Assembly (NCBI RefSeq): GCF_014851395.1
Contig: NW_024041262.1
Coordinates: forward strand, 17,637,379-17,701,378
DNA from: Micropterus salmoides
Lineage: Eukaryota; Chordata; Actinopteri; Centrarchiformes; Centrarchidae
Direction of reading: 5' to 3'
Length of the DNA stretch: 64,000 nucleotides
Part shown: in pieces, positions 37,544 to 44,880 of the stretch
Layout of the letters: each line of letters opens with the position of its first letter
Position numbering within the stretch: the stretch's first letter is position 1
Made by a program: the position numbers and the translations under genes
Notes under the pieces: model-generated
The model's input: the letters and a program-made list of their open reading frames with translations, nothing else
The model's database searches: none
Told to the model about the DNA's origin: nothing

Positions 37544-40500
37544 TTCTTTCGCTCACACACATCCACTCACAAACAATTTTCTAGTCACAGGAGGGTTTTC
37601 AGAGAGCCACAGGATGGAAAAAATCAAGAGGCTCTTCATGCTGCAAACAGGGAATCCCCTTTGTGTCCTGCTCGATTGGAAAGAACCGTTAATATGTGTG
37701 AAGTATGAAGAAAAAAAATACCGCAGCTGTTTACTGATCATGACTCAACATTATACAGCCTTTTGTACAGTGAAGTGATAACGGCTGCTACATGGCCACA
37801 AACTCAGCAGAGGATGTGAAGGCTCCAGCTTAGCATCTGTCATTTCTGTTGCCATAACATGCACATAACATGGTGGTTTCCCCAGTTCAGTTAGGCTGTT
37901 TTTCATAAGAGGTTGCAGCTGTATTATTTCAAGGGAGTTATCAATGTCTTGTGGTTCTTCAGATATCAGGTAAAAGAGGAAAGAGAGAGGAAAAGTGAAG
38001 CTCAAGTGGATGATGATGATTAAACCAGGCTGGAACATCTCAACTGGTAGGAGTGTGCTTGTCCTATTTTTGAGGATCCTGAAACGCCACCACTCGCTAT
38101 CTCTCCCATGACCTTTTATTTATAAGAGAGACAGTCAAACTGTGACCACTTTCTTACCCTCAAGGCCAAGACCAGAAGAGCAGAAAACACATGCAGTTGA
38201 AAACCTTCTATTCTGTCAGGGGGAGGGGAGAAAGCTTGGTTGTGTGTTAGTATCTAGTCGTACCCACAGGGATTTTACACAGGGGAAATAACATCATGAA
38301 AACTTGATGCAGTTTGATGCATGTGAGACAGTTTTGCTTCCTTCTGTGCACATCTTTGTGTTTGTACTAGTTTGTTAAGCATTAACCAATGGGAAGGTTG
38401 TCATGCCTTTCACCCCACGGTCAGCTAACGTGACGACCCCCCCCCTCCTTATTTCTGCATCGTACCTCATCTTTTTCTGTCTTTGACATACAGCTGACTT
38501 TCACACACAAGTACACTCTCTGTATGAGTCATTCGTATCTACTTTCATTTCATGGAGGCATGGCCTGTACTTATAAAAATGTATCTCCGTGTTGTATATA
38601 GCCAAGTATCATGTTATATTTCTTTCCATATGACACTCTAAGCTACTATAATCTTATATTGCTTGAGCAGCATATACACGATACCCATGTTCTTGTGTCC
38701 AGTTTGCACTGTTTAATCCACTGTCATGTCATAGCTGTTGTAGGGGATTAGATGTGTACAGAATGTTACCTGTTCTTAAAAATGATTCAGATAATTTGTT
38801 GACTGATATGATAGGTGATTTGTTGTTTGCAAAGAGAAGGTTTAAGTTATAGAGTTGTATGAAAAACCTACAAAAATGAACCAGTCACATAAAATACATA
38901 ATCAGGAAGCAAAGCTCTTTGCTGCTTGTTATCCCCTCTCCCTCCCTCGTCTATGCTGTCTGTCTATTCTGTTGCTGTCAAATAAAGCAGAAATGCCACA
39001 CGCACAAAAAATATAGGAGAAGGAAAATACACATTCTGTGTTCAGAATTTAAAGGTTTGACTATATTACAGAGTTTATTGGAATTTAGAGTATAAAAACT
39101 GAAAAAGTAGTGACAAAATGCTAGTTCCCAGATCGCAAGGTGAAACGTGAAAGGTCTTGAAACTGCTTGTTTCGGCCAGTGAGCAGTTTAAGGGCGGGTT
39201 CACACCCATGGTTCACATTTAAAGGTCTGTGTCCTGAATCACACCAAAGGATGATGCATTGTTCAAATTTTCCACCTGTAAACAAAAGCCATGTGGTGGA
39301 AATATTGATTGATTGTTGGTCATAAGTCACCAAGTAAAAAGACAACAACAAACTTTCTACCTTATCTTAGATCATGGAGCAGTGTCAGGTTGATGTTGGT
39401 GTTGGTCTGGAGCGTATATCATATCGCATATATTTAGAGGGTCACACACATGAAAGCCTCGTAAGACAGCGGGTATTAAATAATTTAATAATTCAGGCAT
39501 TTCGAGGAAGAAACTCTGCATCGTACAGTCTTATCATAGATCATACCACAACATCTTTGCATTTGTTATACAAAGTGAACCAGTGAAACAGGGAACAAAA
39601 AAAGTTTGCTTCTGGTTGAATCCATATGTATCTCCTTGAATGTGTTAATTAATGCATATATAACCCTACCTGCTACATACATAAAAAAAAGTTAAATATA
39701 TCAAAAGGTGCCAACCTTTCATTAAGAAAAATATTACATATTATAACCATTAGCCTATTATTATTATTGTATATAGTATGTATTTGTTGTATTTTATTAA
39801 AGTGCTTTCCGTTGTTGATCGTACTTTTTGTATTCTCTATATTCATATTGAAAATCAAGATCAAGCGCGCATTTGCCTTTATGTTCAAAGGGAGGTTTCT
39901 GTTCTCCCTAAGCTCACCTTAGTACTGTCTTTCTTTGTATTTCCTCTTAATGTGTTTATTGTTTGTGCCAAACACCAAAGCAACTTTGTAATAAAATGTA
40001 TTTTTAAAAATATGAAATGTTAAAAAAGACAACAATAATGCAATAAATAGTACAGTAATAATAAATAAGTGCTATTTTTAAATGACACATACAATGGCAG
40101 CTTCCTGTGATTGGTTTGAATGGTGTTCGAACCGCTCCAGAGTTCCCTTGACAGCCGTCTGAGACCACCCCTTCAAGGCAAACTAGAGTGCGGTTGTTTG
40201 GTCCGCACCACAGTTCGAGTCCGGCGCTCACACCAGCCCAAACAAACCAGTCCAGGGTCCGATTTAATCGGAATAAACAAGGTCTGTGGTAACCCACCAT
40301 AAAACCTAAATAAACATTTTTAGCGTTTTTAAAAAAACAAAAAAAGCAGCAAATCCACTTAAAAATGAAAGCTTTGCCCATAAGCCCCAAACCTTGAAAT
40401 CATTTACTAATTTTCTGGTGAAGTTTTTTGGTGTAGCTTGTTGACAGCTGTGTTGAACTAAATTCTTGGCTGCTTCCCACCTCCTACTTAATAGCCTACC

Positions 40501-42677
40501 TCACCCCTATGTGAAGGCTGAGCAGTGTTCGTCAGGCTCAGGGACCAAACCTATCTCTTCACGTGTATTGATATTCCATTGACCTGAAGGACACGCACGG
40601 AGCTGCAGATTACCTCACCAGTAACACTAGCTGCGTTGTGCTGAATTTTGCATGGTCACATTGACCTGGTTACTGCTTCATTATTTATGGAAATGGAAGG
40701 AAAGCAGTAAAATGAACACACACACACATGCATGCATAACTGAAACTGAGGCCATGGGAGATTTAAAGAAGCAATCAAGTTGGAGAGACAGTGTGGTCGA
40801 TGCTGTTGGCTTCACTGCTTGAAACATAAGAGCCATGTGACTAACTTGCTAGTGTGTTTGTGCCTTTATGTGCATGCGTGAACTCAATCAGTCCTCAGGG
40901 CAAAAAAGGGTGTGGGAGTAGGCCAGCACGGGAGACATAACACCCGGACCATTAGTGAACCGGCTCACATAACCCAAGTACTGGGGGCTGACAGACATGC
41001 GTAAACACATGGCACCGCTTCTCCGTATTCACCGCAGCTTCAGTATTCAACACCTCTCCTCCCCCCCTCCACCCACCCCGGCCTCTTCTTTCAGCCGCTA
41101 CACTTGGGCGGCTCACAAATATTTGCCATGGTACTCTGCAAGCCCTCAGAGGGCAGGATTAATGGTGGTGTTTGCCGCACACCCAGGGCCAGACAAAGCC
41201 TCCCCATCTGGAGCTCTAACCCGTGACTGGGGAACAGAGGCAGCACACAGAGCCTAGTCAAGGCAGCCCAGGGAGTGGGGATCTATAGGCATCACTTCTT
41301 AAATGAGCAGGAGTCCTAGGCAGTCCTGCAGATGAATGAAGGGGGCGTTTCTGTCTTTTGATGTGATGGGGAGGAAAAGGGTCCTGCATGCCGGCCTGGG
41401 CCTGGTGCTACGCCAAATGGATCACATTTCCCCTACCAGCTGATTAAACAGCCATATCTGCATCCTTCAGTAGGTCCTGAGCCAAACAATGGCAGCAGCC
41501 AGGGGGAGATGGGCGAAGCTGGCCCCATGCCTTCTATGGACTTTCCACTATTTAGGCAACCGGGTTGAGACAAAATTAGGATGTTTGGTCAGTGATTTAT
41601 GATGTTTTTTGGCCTGTGACCTTTTGTCTTTATGAATTTTTCCATGAAGCCAAACTTCACATGGGGTGGTACGGTGGTGCAGTGGTTAGCACTGTCACCT
41701 CACAGCAAGAAGGTCTGGGGTTCGAACCTTGGTCTTCCCAGGCCTTTCTGTGTGGAAAGGGACACTTTGACCTGCTGGTTGTGCTGGACGAAAAGTCAGG
41801 GGATCACTAGGTCATTAGGGTTTATCCATTGGGCAACATGGATAGCTGTACTAAATTTCATGGCAATCCATCTAATATTTGTTATATATTAATATTTCAG
41901 TCTACCAAAGTGGTGGACCGACATTGCCATCCCATCAAGGTTTGGATAGGTAAAAATAAACTTAATTTTGTGTGGGGGTTTTTACTCTTACTTTTACAAC
42001 CTTTTAGATTAATTGTGCAACTGCATCCTTTCACCAAATCACCAAATTATTTTCTTGGTTTTATTTTAAGAAACTGTGTATTTTTGTAATTTGCAGTTCT
42101 CATTAAAGTACCCCAGTTGGTCTGTTTTAGTTGCCTTCAGACATATTAGGAAAGTCTGGAACACTGTGTGACAGCTGGTGATCGAGACAGAAAACATGCA
42201 CTGCTCTGCTCTGCAAGGGCTTTTGGCAAGCAGCTGCACAGACACCTTTAAGTGTGAAGATGTCAATGCAGCAAAACTTCACTGGAAAACATTAATTTTT
42301 AATACATCGCTGTTGATCATAAGTGAGCTCTTATGATCATTCTGAGAAGACACAGACAGATTTATTTCCTAAACATTCCCCTCAAGCTTAAACCAGAGAA
42401 ATTGCGCTTGCTCGAGCTTTTCCTTTCCTGAGTCTTCTTAGACCATCATGGCCTGCTCTGTTCCAGTTTATACATTCAGTATTGTTAATGTGGCTGATAG
42501 CATCAATTGCTAGTCCTTCTTGTTTACTGTTTGTTCCTGTGCTGCGTGTCCTTAAGCGTGTGCTCCTGCTTGTCTTCCCTCAGGCCCAGTGATGAGAGGC
42601 ACCCAACGGTGACTGCAGACGGCACTGTGGACAACCTGGCCCAGGCTGTGGACATGATCCTTGATCAGAGGCACTGA
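11847..42677 (+). CDS. lhpp: Phospholysine phosphohistidine inorganic pyrophosphate phosphatase (complete, 7 exons)
   Basis: HAD-superfamily hydrolase that removes phosphate from phosphohistidine and phospholysine and hydrolyses pyrophosphate. Exons: 11847-11977, 12190-12377, 12838-12991, 13119-13182, 13297-13389, 16147-16238, 42584-42677. All junctions are GT-AG, and 816 nt give 271 residues plus stop (human 270). HAD motifs in order: motif I LDMCGVLYDSG with nucleophile Asp19; motif II Thr56 in FCTNE; motif III Lys191 in VIGKPS; motif IV IGDDLVNDVGG at 214-224. The residue two after the nucleophile is Cys21; human LHPP has Ser there and most HAD enzymes have Asp. The start is supported by a good Kozak context (GCCATGG). 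The last intron is 26.3 kb and packed with transposons. The reading frame is intact. Confidence 0.95.
12190..12377 (+). CDS. lhpp: lhpp exon 2 (HAD motif II)
   Basis: Encodes LKASDLQLRFCTNETQATRE through AKLQRLGFDISVSEVFSPAP to LLVYDG. Thr56 is the motif II residue. Acceptor CAAAG, donor GTAATG. Confidence 0.95.
12838..12991 (+). CDS. lhpp: lhpp exon 3
   Basis: Encodes LVPEFDCVDKTNPNCVVIGD through AAENFSYQNLNEAFRVL to LGQG, part of the cap domain of this C2-type HAD family. Flanked by TCTGCAG and GTAAGA. Confidence 0.95.
13119..13182 (+). CDS. lhpp: lhpp exon 4
   Basis: Encodes RYYKETDGLKLDVGVYMKAL plus E, matching human RYYKETSGLMLDVGPYMKAL. Acceptor TTATAG, donor GTACAG. Confidence 0.94.
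13297..13389 (+). CDS. lhpp: lhpp exon 5 (HAD motif III)
   Basis: Encodes YACDLKAEVIGKPSTTFFQS and VLNDMGLQPHE. Lys191 is the motif III lysine. Flanked by CTCCAG and GTACGT; phase 0 at both ends. Confidence 0.95.
13390..14274. other. lhpp intron 5, left part, no feature
   Basis: T-rich intron sequence. Nothing recognisable before the LINE fragment. Confidence 0.4.
14275..15400 (+). mobile_element. 5'-truncated L2-like LINE fragment (reverse transcriptase)
   Basis: Located in lhpp intron 5. Reverse-transcriptase blocks appear in order but in shifted frames: LTSHIMKTLERLDLEQLQ (14337 on), FFDFSSAFN (about 14526-14552), FSDDSAVVGCISKDDQAEY (about 14794), then DYKYLGMHVDNKLNWAKNTQ (about 14996) and GQSHLYFLRRLRSFNICRMM. 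The latter blocks are typical of the CR1/L2 group. A deletion follows FNAG, and another removes the protein C-terminus. The 3' end is CTTCGGATCAATAAAGTATT then TCTGATTCTG, an L2-style tail. It is inactive. Confidence 0.8.
15401..16146. other. lhpp intron 5, right part, no feature
   Basis: Unremarkable noncoding sequence up to the exon 6 acceptor. Confidence 0.4.
16147..16238 (+). CDS. lhpp: lhpp exon 6 (HAD motif IV)
   Basis: Encodes ALMIGDDLVNDVGGAQHCGM and KGVAVRTGKY. The acidic GDDLVNDVGG motif binds Mg2+ in the family. Flanked by CCTGCAG and GTGGGT. Confidence 0.95.
16239..17254. other. Start of the 26-kb lhpp intron
   Basis: A/T-rich. Contains a CTCF-like motif at 16669-16682; otherwise nothing is recognised. 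Confidence 0.4.
16669..16682 (+). promoter_or_regulatory. CTCF-like motif
   Basis: CCAGGAGGGGGCGC matches the CTCF core consensus CCASYAGRKGGCRS at 13 of 14 positions by eye. Occupancy is unknown. Confidence 0.35.
17255..18225. mobile_element. Nonautonomous hAT-like element with 8-bp target duplication
   Basis: Begins CAGTAGTGGAACAAGTACTC, a recognisable fish repeat start, and ends TACTTTCTACCCCTG (18225), whose complement starts CAGGGGTAGAAAGTA. Flanking octamers CTGTGAAG (17247-17254) and CTGTGGAG (18226-18233) agree at 7 of 8. No transposase is present. Confidence 0.75.
18234..18897. other. Intronic spacer, no feature
   Basis: Between two hAT insertions. Contains a T/G homopolymer run at about 18640-18655 and no gene. 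Confidence 0.4.
18932..19459. mobile_element. Inner hAT element, nested, with 8-bp target duplication
   Basis: Ends TAGGGCTGGGCGATATGGCC and CGCCCAGGCCTA are inverted. Identical octamers CCCGGTTC flank it at 18924-18931 and 19460-19467. It was inserted 26 bases inside the end of the outer element, so it is younger than its host. It carries a transposase N-terminal remnant on the minus strand. Confidence 0.85.
19020..19280 (-). pseudogene. hAT transposase N-terminal fragment with defective BED zinc finger
   Basis: An 86-residue reading frame starting MATGESGKFVPKKGIKSSVV. It contains VWNWYGFAATDEEQQTPRCN, ICLK, then TTNLFQHLKQREPADY. The spacing C-x2-C, 18 or so residues, then H-x4 fits the BED finger found at the N-terminus of hAT transposases and ZBED proteins. 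The last metal ligand, normally His in an HLKQRHP-like motif, reads Glu here. The DDE and dimerisation regions are absent, so no transposase is made. The fragment was probably kept when an autonomous element lost its interior. Family recognition is moderate to strong; any function is unlikely. Confidence 0.7.
19488..21018 (-). mobile_element. Tc1-like transposon with long terminal repeats of IR/DR type
   Basis: About 200-base inverted ends (19488-19695 against 20808-21018). The motif AGTATTCAGACC occurs both at the outer end and near the inner end of each arm, the IR/DR arrangement of fish Tc1 elements. The right end reads CCGTACCCACTG then TA (21019-21020). The left end has lost about 13 terminal bases, so the matching CAGTGGGTACGG and its TA are gone. 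It encodes one transposase on the minus strand. Confidence 0.9.
19694..20734 (-). pseudogene. Tc1-family transposase with one in-frame stop
   Basis: Reads from ATG 20734 to TGA 19696-19694, 346 codons before the final stop, with a single internal TAG at 19795-19793 after residue 313. Related transposases have Trp here (TGG to TAG). N-terminal paired-like helix-turn-helix regions (ELPEELRDRIVVWHRSSQGY and RAGRPAKLS) precede the DD34E catalytic core: Asp in WSDETKIELFG, Asp in QQDNDPKHTA, Glu in QSPDLNPIEHLW. The frame is otherwise open, so the copy is young. Truncation removes only the last ~33 residues, beyond the catalytic glutamate. The left terminal damage would also hinder mobility. Confidence 0.9.
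21029..21108. repeat. Compound microsatellite (CA)n-(GGAC)n-(GCA)n
   Basis: Three consecutive simple repeats: CA 21029-21053, GGAC 21054-21081, GCA 21083-21108. They directly follow the Tc1 terminus. Confidence 0.95.
21977..21997. repeat. Poly(G) run of 21
   Basis: Uninterrupted G tract just outside the outer hAT element. It could form G-rich structure and is prone to length error. Confidence 0.9.
21998..29784. other. lhpp intron 6, 7.8 kb without genes
   Basis: Mostly unique-looking noncoding DNA with no convincing exon, RNA gene or intact element. Short items: a G run at 23889-23907, CCCT repeats at about 25298-25318, and a purine-rich patch at 28363-28400. The stretch 28190-28340 is compositionally complex and could be conserved noncoding DNA. 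A ~30-base patch at 24735-24766 resembles Tc1 transposase coding sequence but is too short to call. Confidence 0.45.
29785..31005 (+). mobile_element. Tc1-like transposon (second family), TA target sites intact
   Basis: Inverted ends CACTCACCTAAAGGATTATT (29785) and AATAATCCTTTAGGTGAGTG (31005) are each bordered by TA (29783-29784 and 31006-31007). The left arm continues AGGGACACC and the right arm starts GGTGTTCCT, so only one mismatch is seen in ~30 bases. Unlike the element at 19488, the terminal repeats are short. It encodes one transposase frame on the plus strand. Confidence 0.92.
29933..30973 (+). pseudogene. Tc1-like transposase with three in-frame stops
   Basis: A single frame of 346 codons from ATG 29933 to TAG 30971-30973, interrupted by TGA at 30113, TGA at 30422 and TAG at 30452, but with no frameshift. 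The N-terminus GDLSNFERGMVVGARRAGLS and the SRTTISRVY helix-turn-helix region precede the DD34E core: AWSDESRFLL, QQDNAPCHKA and QSPDRNPIEHLW. The usual PDLNP reads PDRNP. The protein cannot be made in full. Having three nonsense changes but no indels suggests substitution-driven decay of a fairly young copy. Confidence 0.88.
31015..31345. repeat. Interspersed repeat, purine/CA-rich, family unknown
   Basis: Recognisable fish-repeat style text (GTTCAGGGGTTTTTATTCAC, ACAGAGACTGAACAGAAACA, AGGCTAACGAGGCAGG). It may be one half of a repeat split by the insertions to its right, since 34800-35275 has the same style. Confidence 0.4.
31346..32699. other. Unassigned sequence between repeat and DIRS fragment
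   Basis: Phrases at its two ends, GTCTCTAATTTGTCGTTTCC near 31373 and GTCTCTAAAAGCATATTTCC near 32659, are similar in the same orientation. This suggests another inserted element, but boundaries and family are not clear. No gene is seen. Confidence 0.35.
32757..33510 (-). pseudogene. DIRS reverse transcriptase/RNase H fragment, frame-shifted
   Basis: RT blocks: KMLTIPAIVSHIQSEDWFVT, IDLRDAYFHISI, RKFLRFAFGG, QYRVLPFGLALSPRTF in one frame; after a break near 33150, MDAALAPMRLQGVRILNYID in another. The catalytic YIDD codes at 33080-33069. RNase H starts in the third frame with HVLVRTDNTAVVTYLNHQG (about 32936-32880) and ends with FGPIDVDLFA-like coding near 32730. A stretch between RT and RNase H is deleted. 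The copy is dead. Confidence 0.83.
33593..34660 (-). pseudogene. DIRS gag-like fragment, frame-shifted
   Basis: The N-terminal part has a cysteine/histidine cluster: CPRYITAGDTHALCVSCLGM then SHAQAALEGPACGHC, as in DIRS gag proteins. After frame changes the C-terminal part (33593-34114) reads AVLQAYQANLLKDM, ATERHLWLNLLGIQEREK and FLLDAPVTTSGLFGEAVDAV, the conserved gag C-terminal block. It is not translatable as one protein. Confidence 0.8.
34801..35275. repeat. A/C-rich interspersed repeat, family unknown
   Basis: Long run of AACAGGACAACA-like text with very low G on this strand. It is possibly the other half of the repeat at 31015-31345. Confidence 0.4.
35276..36049. other. Intronic spacer, no feature
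   Basis: A/T-rich. A short (GACA)n run sits at about 35503-35521. No gene is seen. Confidence 0.4.
36050..37379 (+). mobile_element. Degenerate Tc1-like transposon (third family)
   Basis: Ends CACTGCGTGCACAATTAGTA (36050) and TTAATAATTGTGCAGTG (37379) are inverted and each abuts TA (36048-36049 and 37380-37381). Coding remnants in plus orientation: DLTDTEKSKIVKCLSDGCNT (36285 on), IFVQDNAPSHASKYSTAWLA (about 36828) and SSPDLNPIENL (about 36910). Many stops, frameshifts and a deletion of the first catalytic block make it much older than the other two Tc1 copies. Confidence 0.83.
37382..41662. other. lhpp intron 6, right part, no gene
   Basis: Noncoding. Includes probable repeat remnants at about 39180-39340 and 40090-40300 (phrases such as GGTTCACACCCATGG and GGTGTTCGAACCGCTCCAGA). 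The stretch about 40860-41560, of mixed composition without repeats, could be conserved regulatory DNA. No exon was found. Confidence 0.4.
37509..37550. repeat. (CT)n microsatellite
   Basis: Imperfect TC/CT run with a few A and T interruptions. Confidence 0.92.
41663..41765 (+). repeat. tRNA-derived SINE head
   Basis: Has an internal RNA polymerase III promoter: A box TGGTGCAGTGG (41675-41685) and B box GGTTCGAACC (41719-41728). It is followed by the GGCCTTTCTGTGTGGA phrase common in fish SINE copies. It is truncated after that phrase. Not a tRNA gene: no cloverleaf can be drawn. Confidence 0.75.
41775..41940 (+). repeat. Interspersed repeat fragment fused to the SINE head
   Basis: Contains AAATTTCATGGCAATCCATC and ATATTTCAGTCTACCAAAGT followed by GGTGGACCGACATTGCCATC, a repeat frequently seen in percomorph fish. 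Family assignment is uncertain (a LINE tail is likely). Confidence 0.6.
42584..42677 (+). CDS. lhpp: lhpp exon 7 (stop codon)
   Basis: Encodes RPSDERHPTVTADGTVDNLA and QAVDMILDQRH, stop TGA at 42675-42677. Human ends similarly after DGYVDNLAEAVDLLLQHADK. Acceptor CCCTCAG. Confidence 0.95.
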
Positions 42678-44689
42678 ATACAAGGCAGTGGGCACTGGAA
42701 ACTCTTCACTTACTGTGACCCTGGGTGATAGAGGCTGGTAGCCAGTAGTATTTTTTATATAGCTCTAAGTGTTGTTTCCAGTGGGAAGGGTGTACGGCAA
42801 TGAGCTTATTCAAGTAAAATGTCAAAACAGTACAAAACTAAAATATACTCCAAATACTGTCTAACCTGTAACTGTCAGACATGGGAAACACCCACCCATC
42901 TGGTGCTCCACATAGTGTAAAACAAACTAGGATGCAATTTGCAGAGCTATTACCCAGGTCTGCAAAAGATAGTTTTGAGTACTTTAGAGCTGCACTGTGC
43001 ATTTGTCAGTACATGATTGCCATAGATAAGATACCTCAAGATGACACGAATGTGCCTGTAACCAGCTGCTGACTGACAGTTTGAAAGGAAAGGTAGTCCT
43101 GTGTGCTCAGACTACTGTTACACAGTCAAATTAATTAAGATGCTATACATGAAGATAGTTAGTAGTCAAACTGGAAATACGCAGTTGGAATGTAGCTGAA
43201 GTGCATTTTAACATACACTAATTGATGTAAGTACCCTATTATATATGGGTAATATAGTTGCACAAGCTTATTAAAAAGCAAATTATATTAATAAAGCTAT
43301 TTTAGTAGTCTCTGAGCTGTTGAAAACAGTAATCTCTCTGCATTTGCTAATTTTTACAACTGCTTATCTTTATTTACTTGTCTGTAAGTCGCCTCTGCTA
43401 GGGATTGCCCCGTCACTGTGACATTGTTAATAGCCAATCATAAGCCATAGCGCATTCACTTCAGTGTCTACAGTGAGGTTAAATAAAATGATCGAGGAGG
43501 GAAAAAAATGGTTATTGGGCCAGCTGGATCAATGAAGCCTCTGGAAGTGGGGCGAAAAACAAATGATCCTCCATCGCTGGCCTCAAGGTTTCAGTGCGCC
43601 AAATAGATTCAACAAGAACAAAAGCCCATTGCCAAGTGATTCATTGAGGTCTTTCTGGTTCACTTCACCATTAGCTGACACAAGCTTGAATGTTATTGGG
43701 CAATTAAAGGTAATGAAATGCTACAAAGTATTATGAAACTGTGTCTGAGCTGGTTGTACCACTCCTTTTTCTGATTGGGGAAATAATATTAATGTACACG
43801 GCAAAGTACTAGCAGCTGGTACCCAGTTTTCCAACAGCTTACACATTGTTTGACGCAGTGTTTTATCCATTATGTTGCTGCCTGTTGGCCTTGTATGGAG
43901 CTATTAAAGTAAATGTATTTGACTACTCTCAAATGAATTCACTTGGCTTTGACTAGGTTTTTTTTTTCCTCCAGTTCATGGGAGTGCAGTAATTCTGAGG
44001 GGTGTAGGCCACAGTTTTCAGCAGCTCCTCTCGGTAGGTTCATCATCACTAGGTGTCAGACACAAACAGACACATGCCCCAGAGCTAGCTGGTTTATAAC
44101 CACACCTCTCTGGCTGCCCCGAGGTCATCCACCCGTTTCACACATGTTGCACATTAGCAGCAGTTTACCTCTGCAGGCTGCCATGATTGTAAACAGTGAT
44201 ATTCCTCCTGGAGTGTAGCGCATTGATTCCGTCACTGCGACTGCAGACTGCGAAGAAAGATTACTTTTCAAATAATAGAGATGACCTCATTTCAGGAGAC
44301 ATGTCTGGTCATGTATGCCCTCACTGACACAGGACAGTCTTGACAGACTTGATACACTAAAATTTTGACTGAGTGAAGGTGTTATTTGCACATCAATTTG
44401 TGATCTTTGTACTTTTTTTCTGAATTGTGATCAGCGTTGTTTCTCACTGTTTTACATGACCGCAGTAACCTCTCTGTTGACAATCTTTAAGTGGACTTAA
44501 TCTCAAGTAAACACTGTTAGTCCTAAAGGGATTAGGCACTTATTTGCTTCAGTCAATCAACAGAATATAATTATGCATTGATTCATTGCTTAAACTAATT
44601 GATCAAATAAAAATAAATAAGGTAAAACATTTCAATATGTCCAATAGTTTGGTTTATGAAGTTGCAAAAGTAATTTCCAATGGCTGTAT
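42678..44689. other. lhpp 3' flank, no gene
   Basis: Probably includes the lhpp 3' untranslated region to about 43300. The stretch 43490-43700 is complex, repeat-free sequence and a candidate conserved noncoding element. Confidence 0.4.
43290..43295 (+). terminator. Candidate lhpp poly(A) signal
   Basis: AATAAA about 610 bases past the lhpp stop. Another lies at about 43482. Use is inferred only from position. Confidence 0.3.
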
Positions 44690-44880
44690 TTTGCATTTTG
44701 TATTAATTTGCAAATGTTTGCATGCTAATATGCTAGCTAAACTAAGATGATGGACATGGTAAGCATTATTACTGCTAAACGTCAGCATGTTAGCATTGTG
44801 ATTGTGAGCATGTTAGCAATGCAAACCATTTGCATTTAGCTCACCTAAGTACAGCACACAGCAGCTAGCTACTGTTTTTC
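44690..44880. repeat. Interspersed repeat fragment (GTTAGCA-rich)
   Basis: Repeated ATGTTAGCATT/GAGCATGTTAGCAATG text ending TTAGCTCACCTAAGTACAGC, a common fish repeat that often accompanies the family at 41775-41940. Confidence 0.6.

Noticed and set aside
41671..41745. Possible tRNA gene
   Set aside because: A and B boxes are present but no acceptor stem or anticodon arm can be formed; it is a SINE head.
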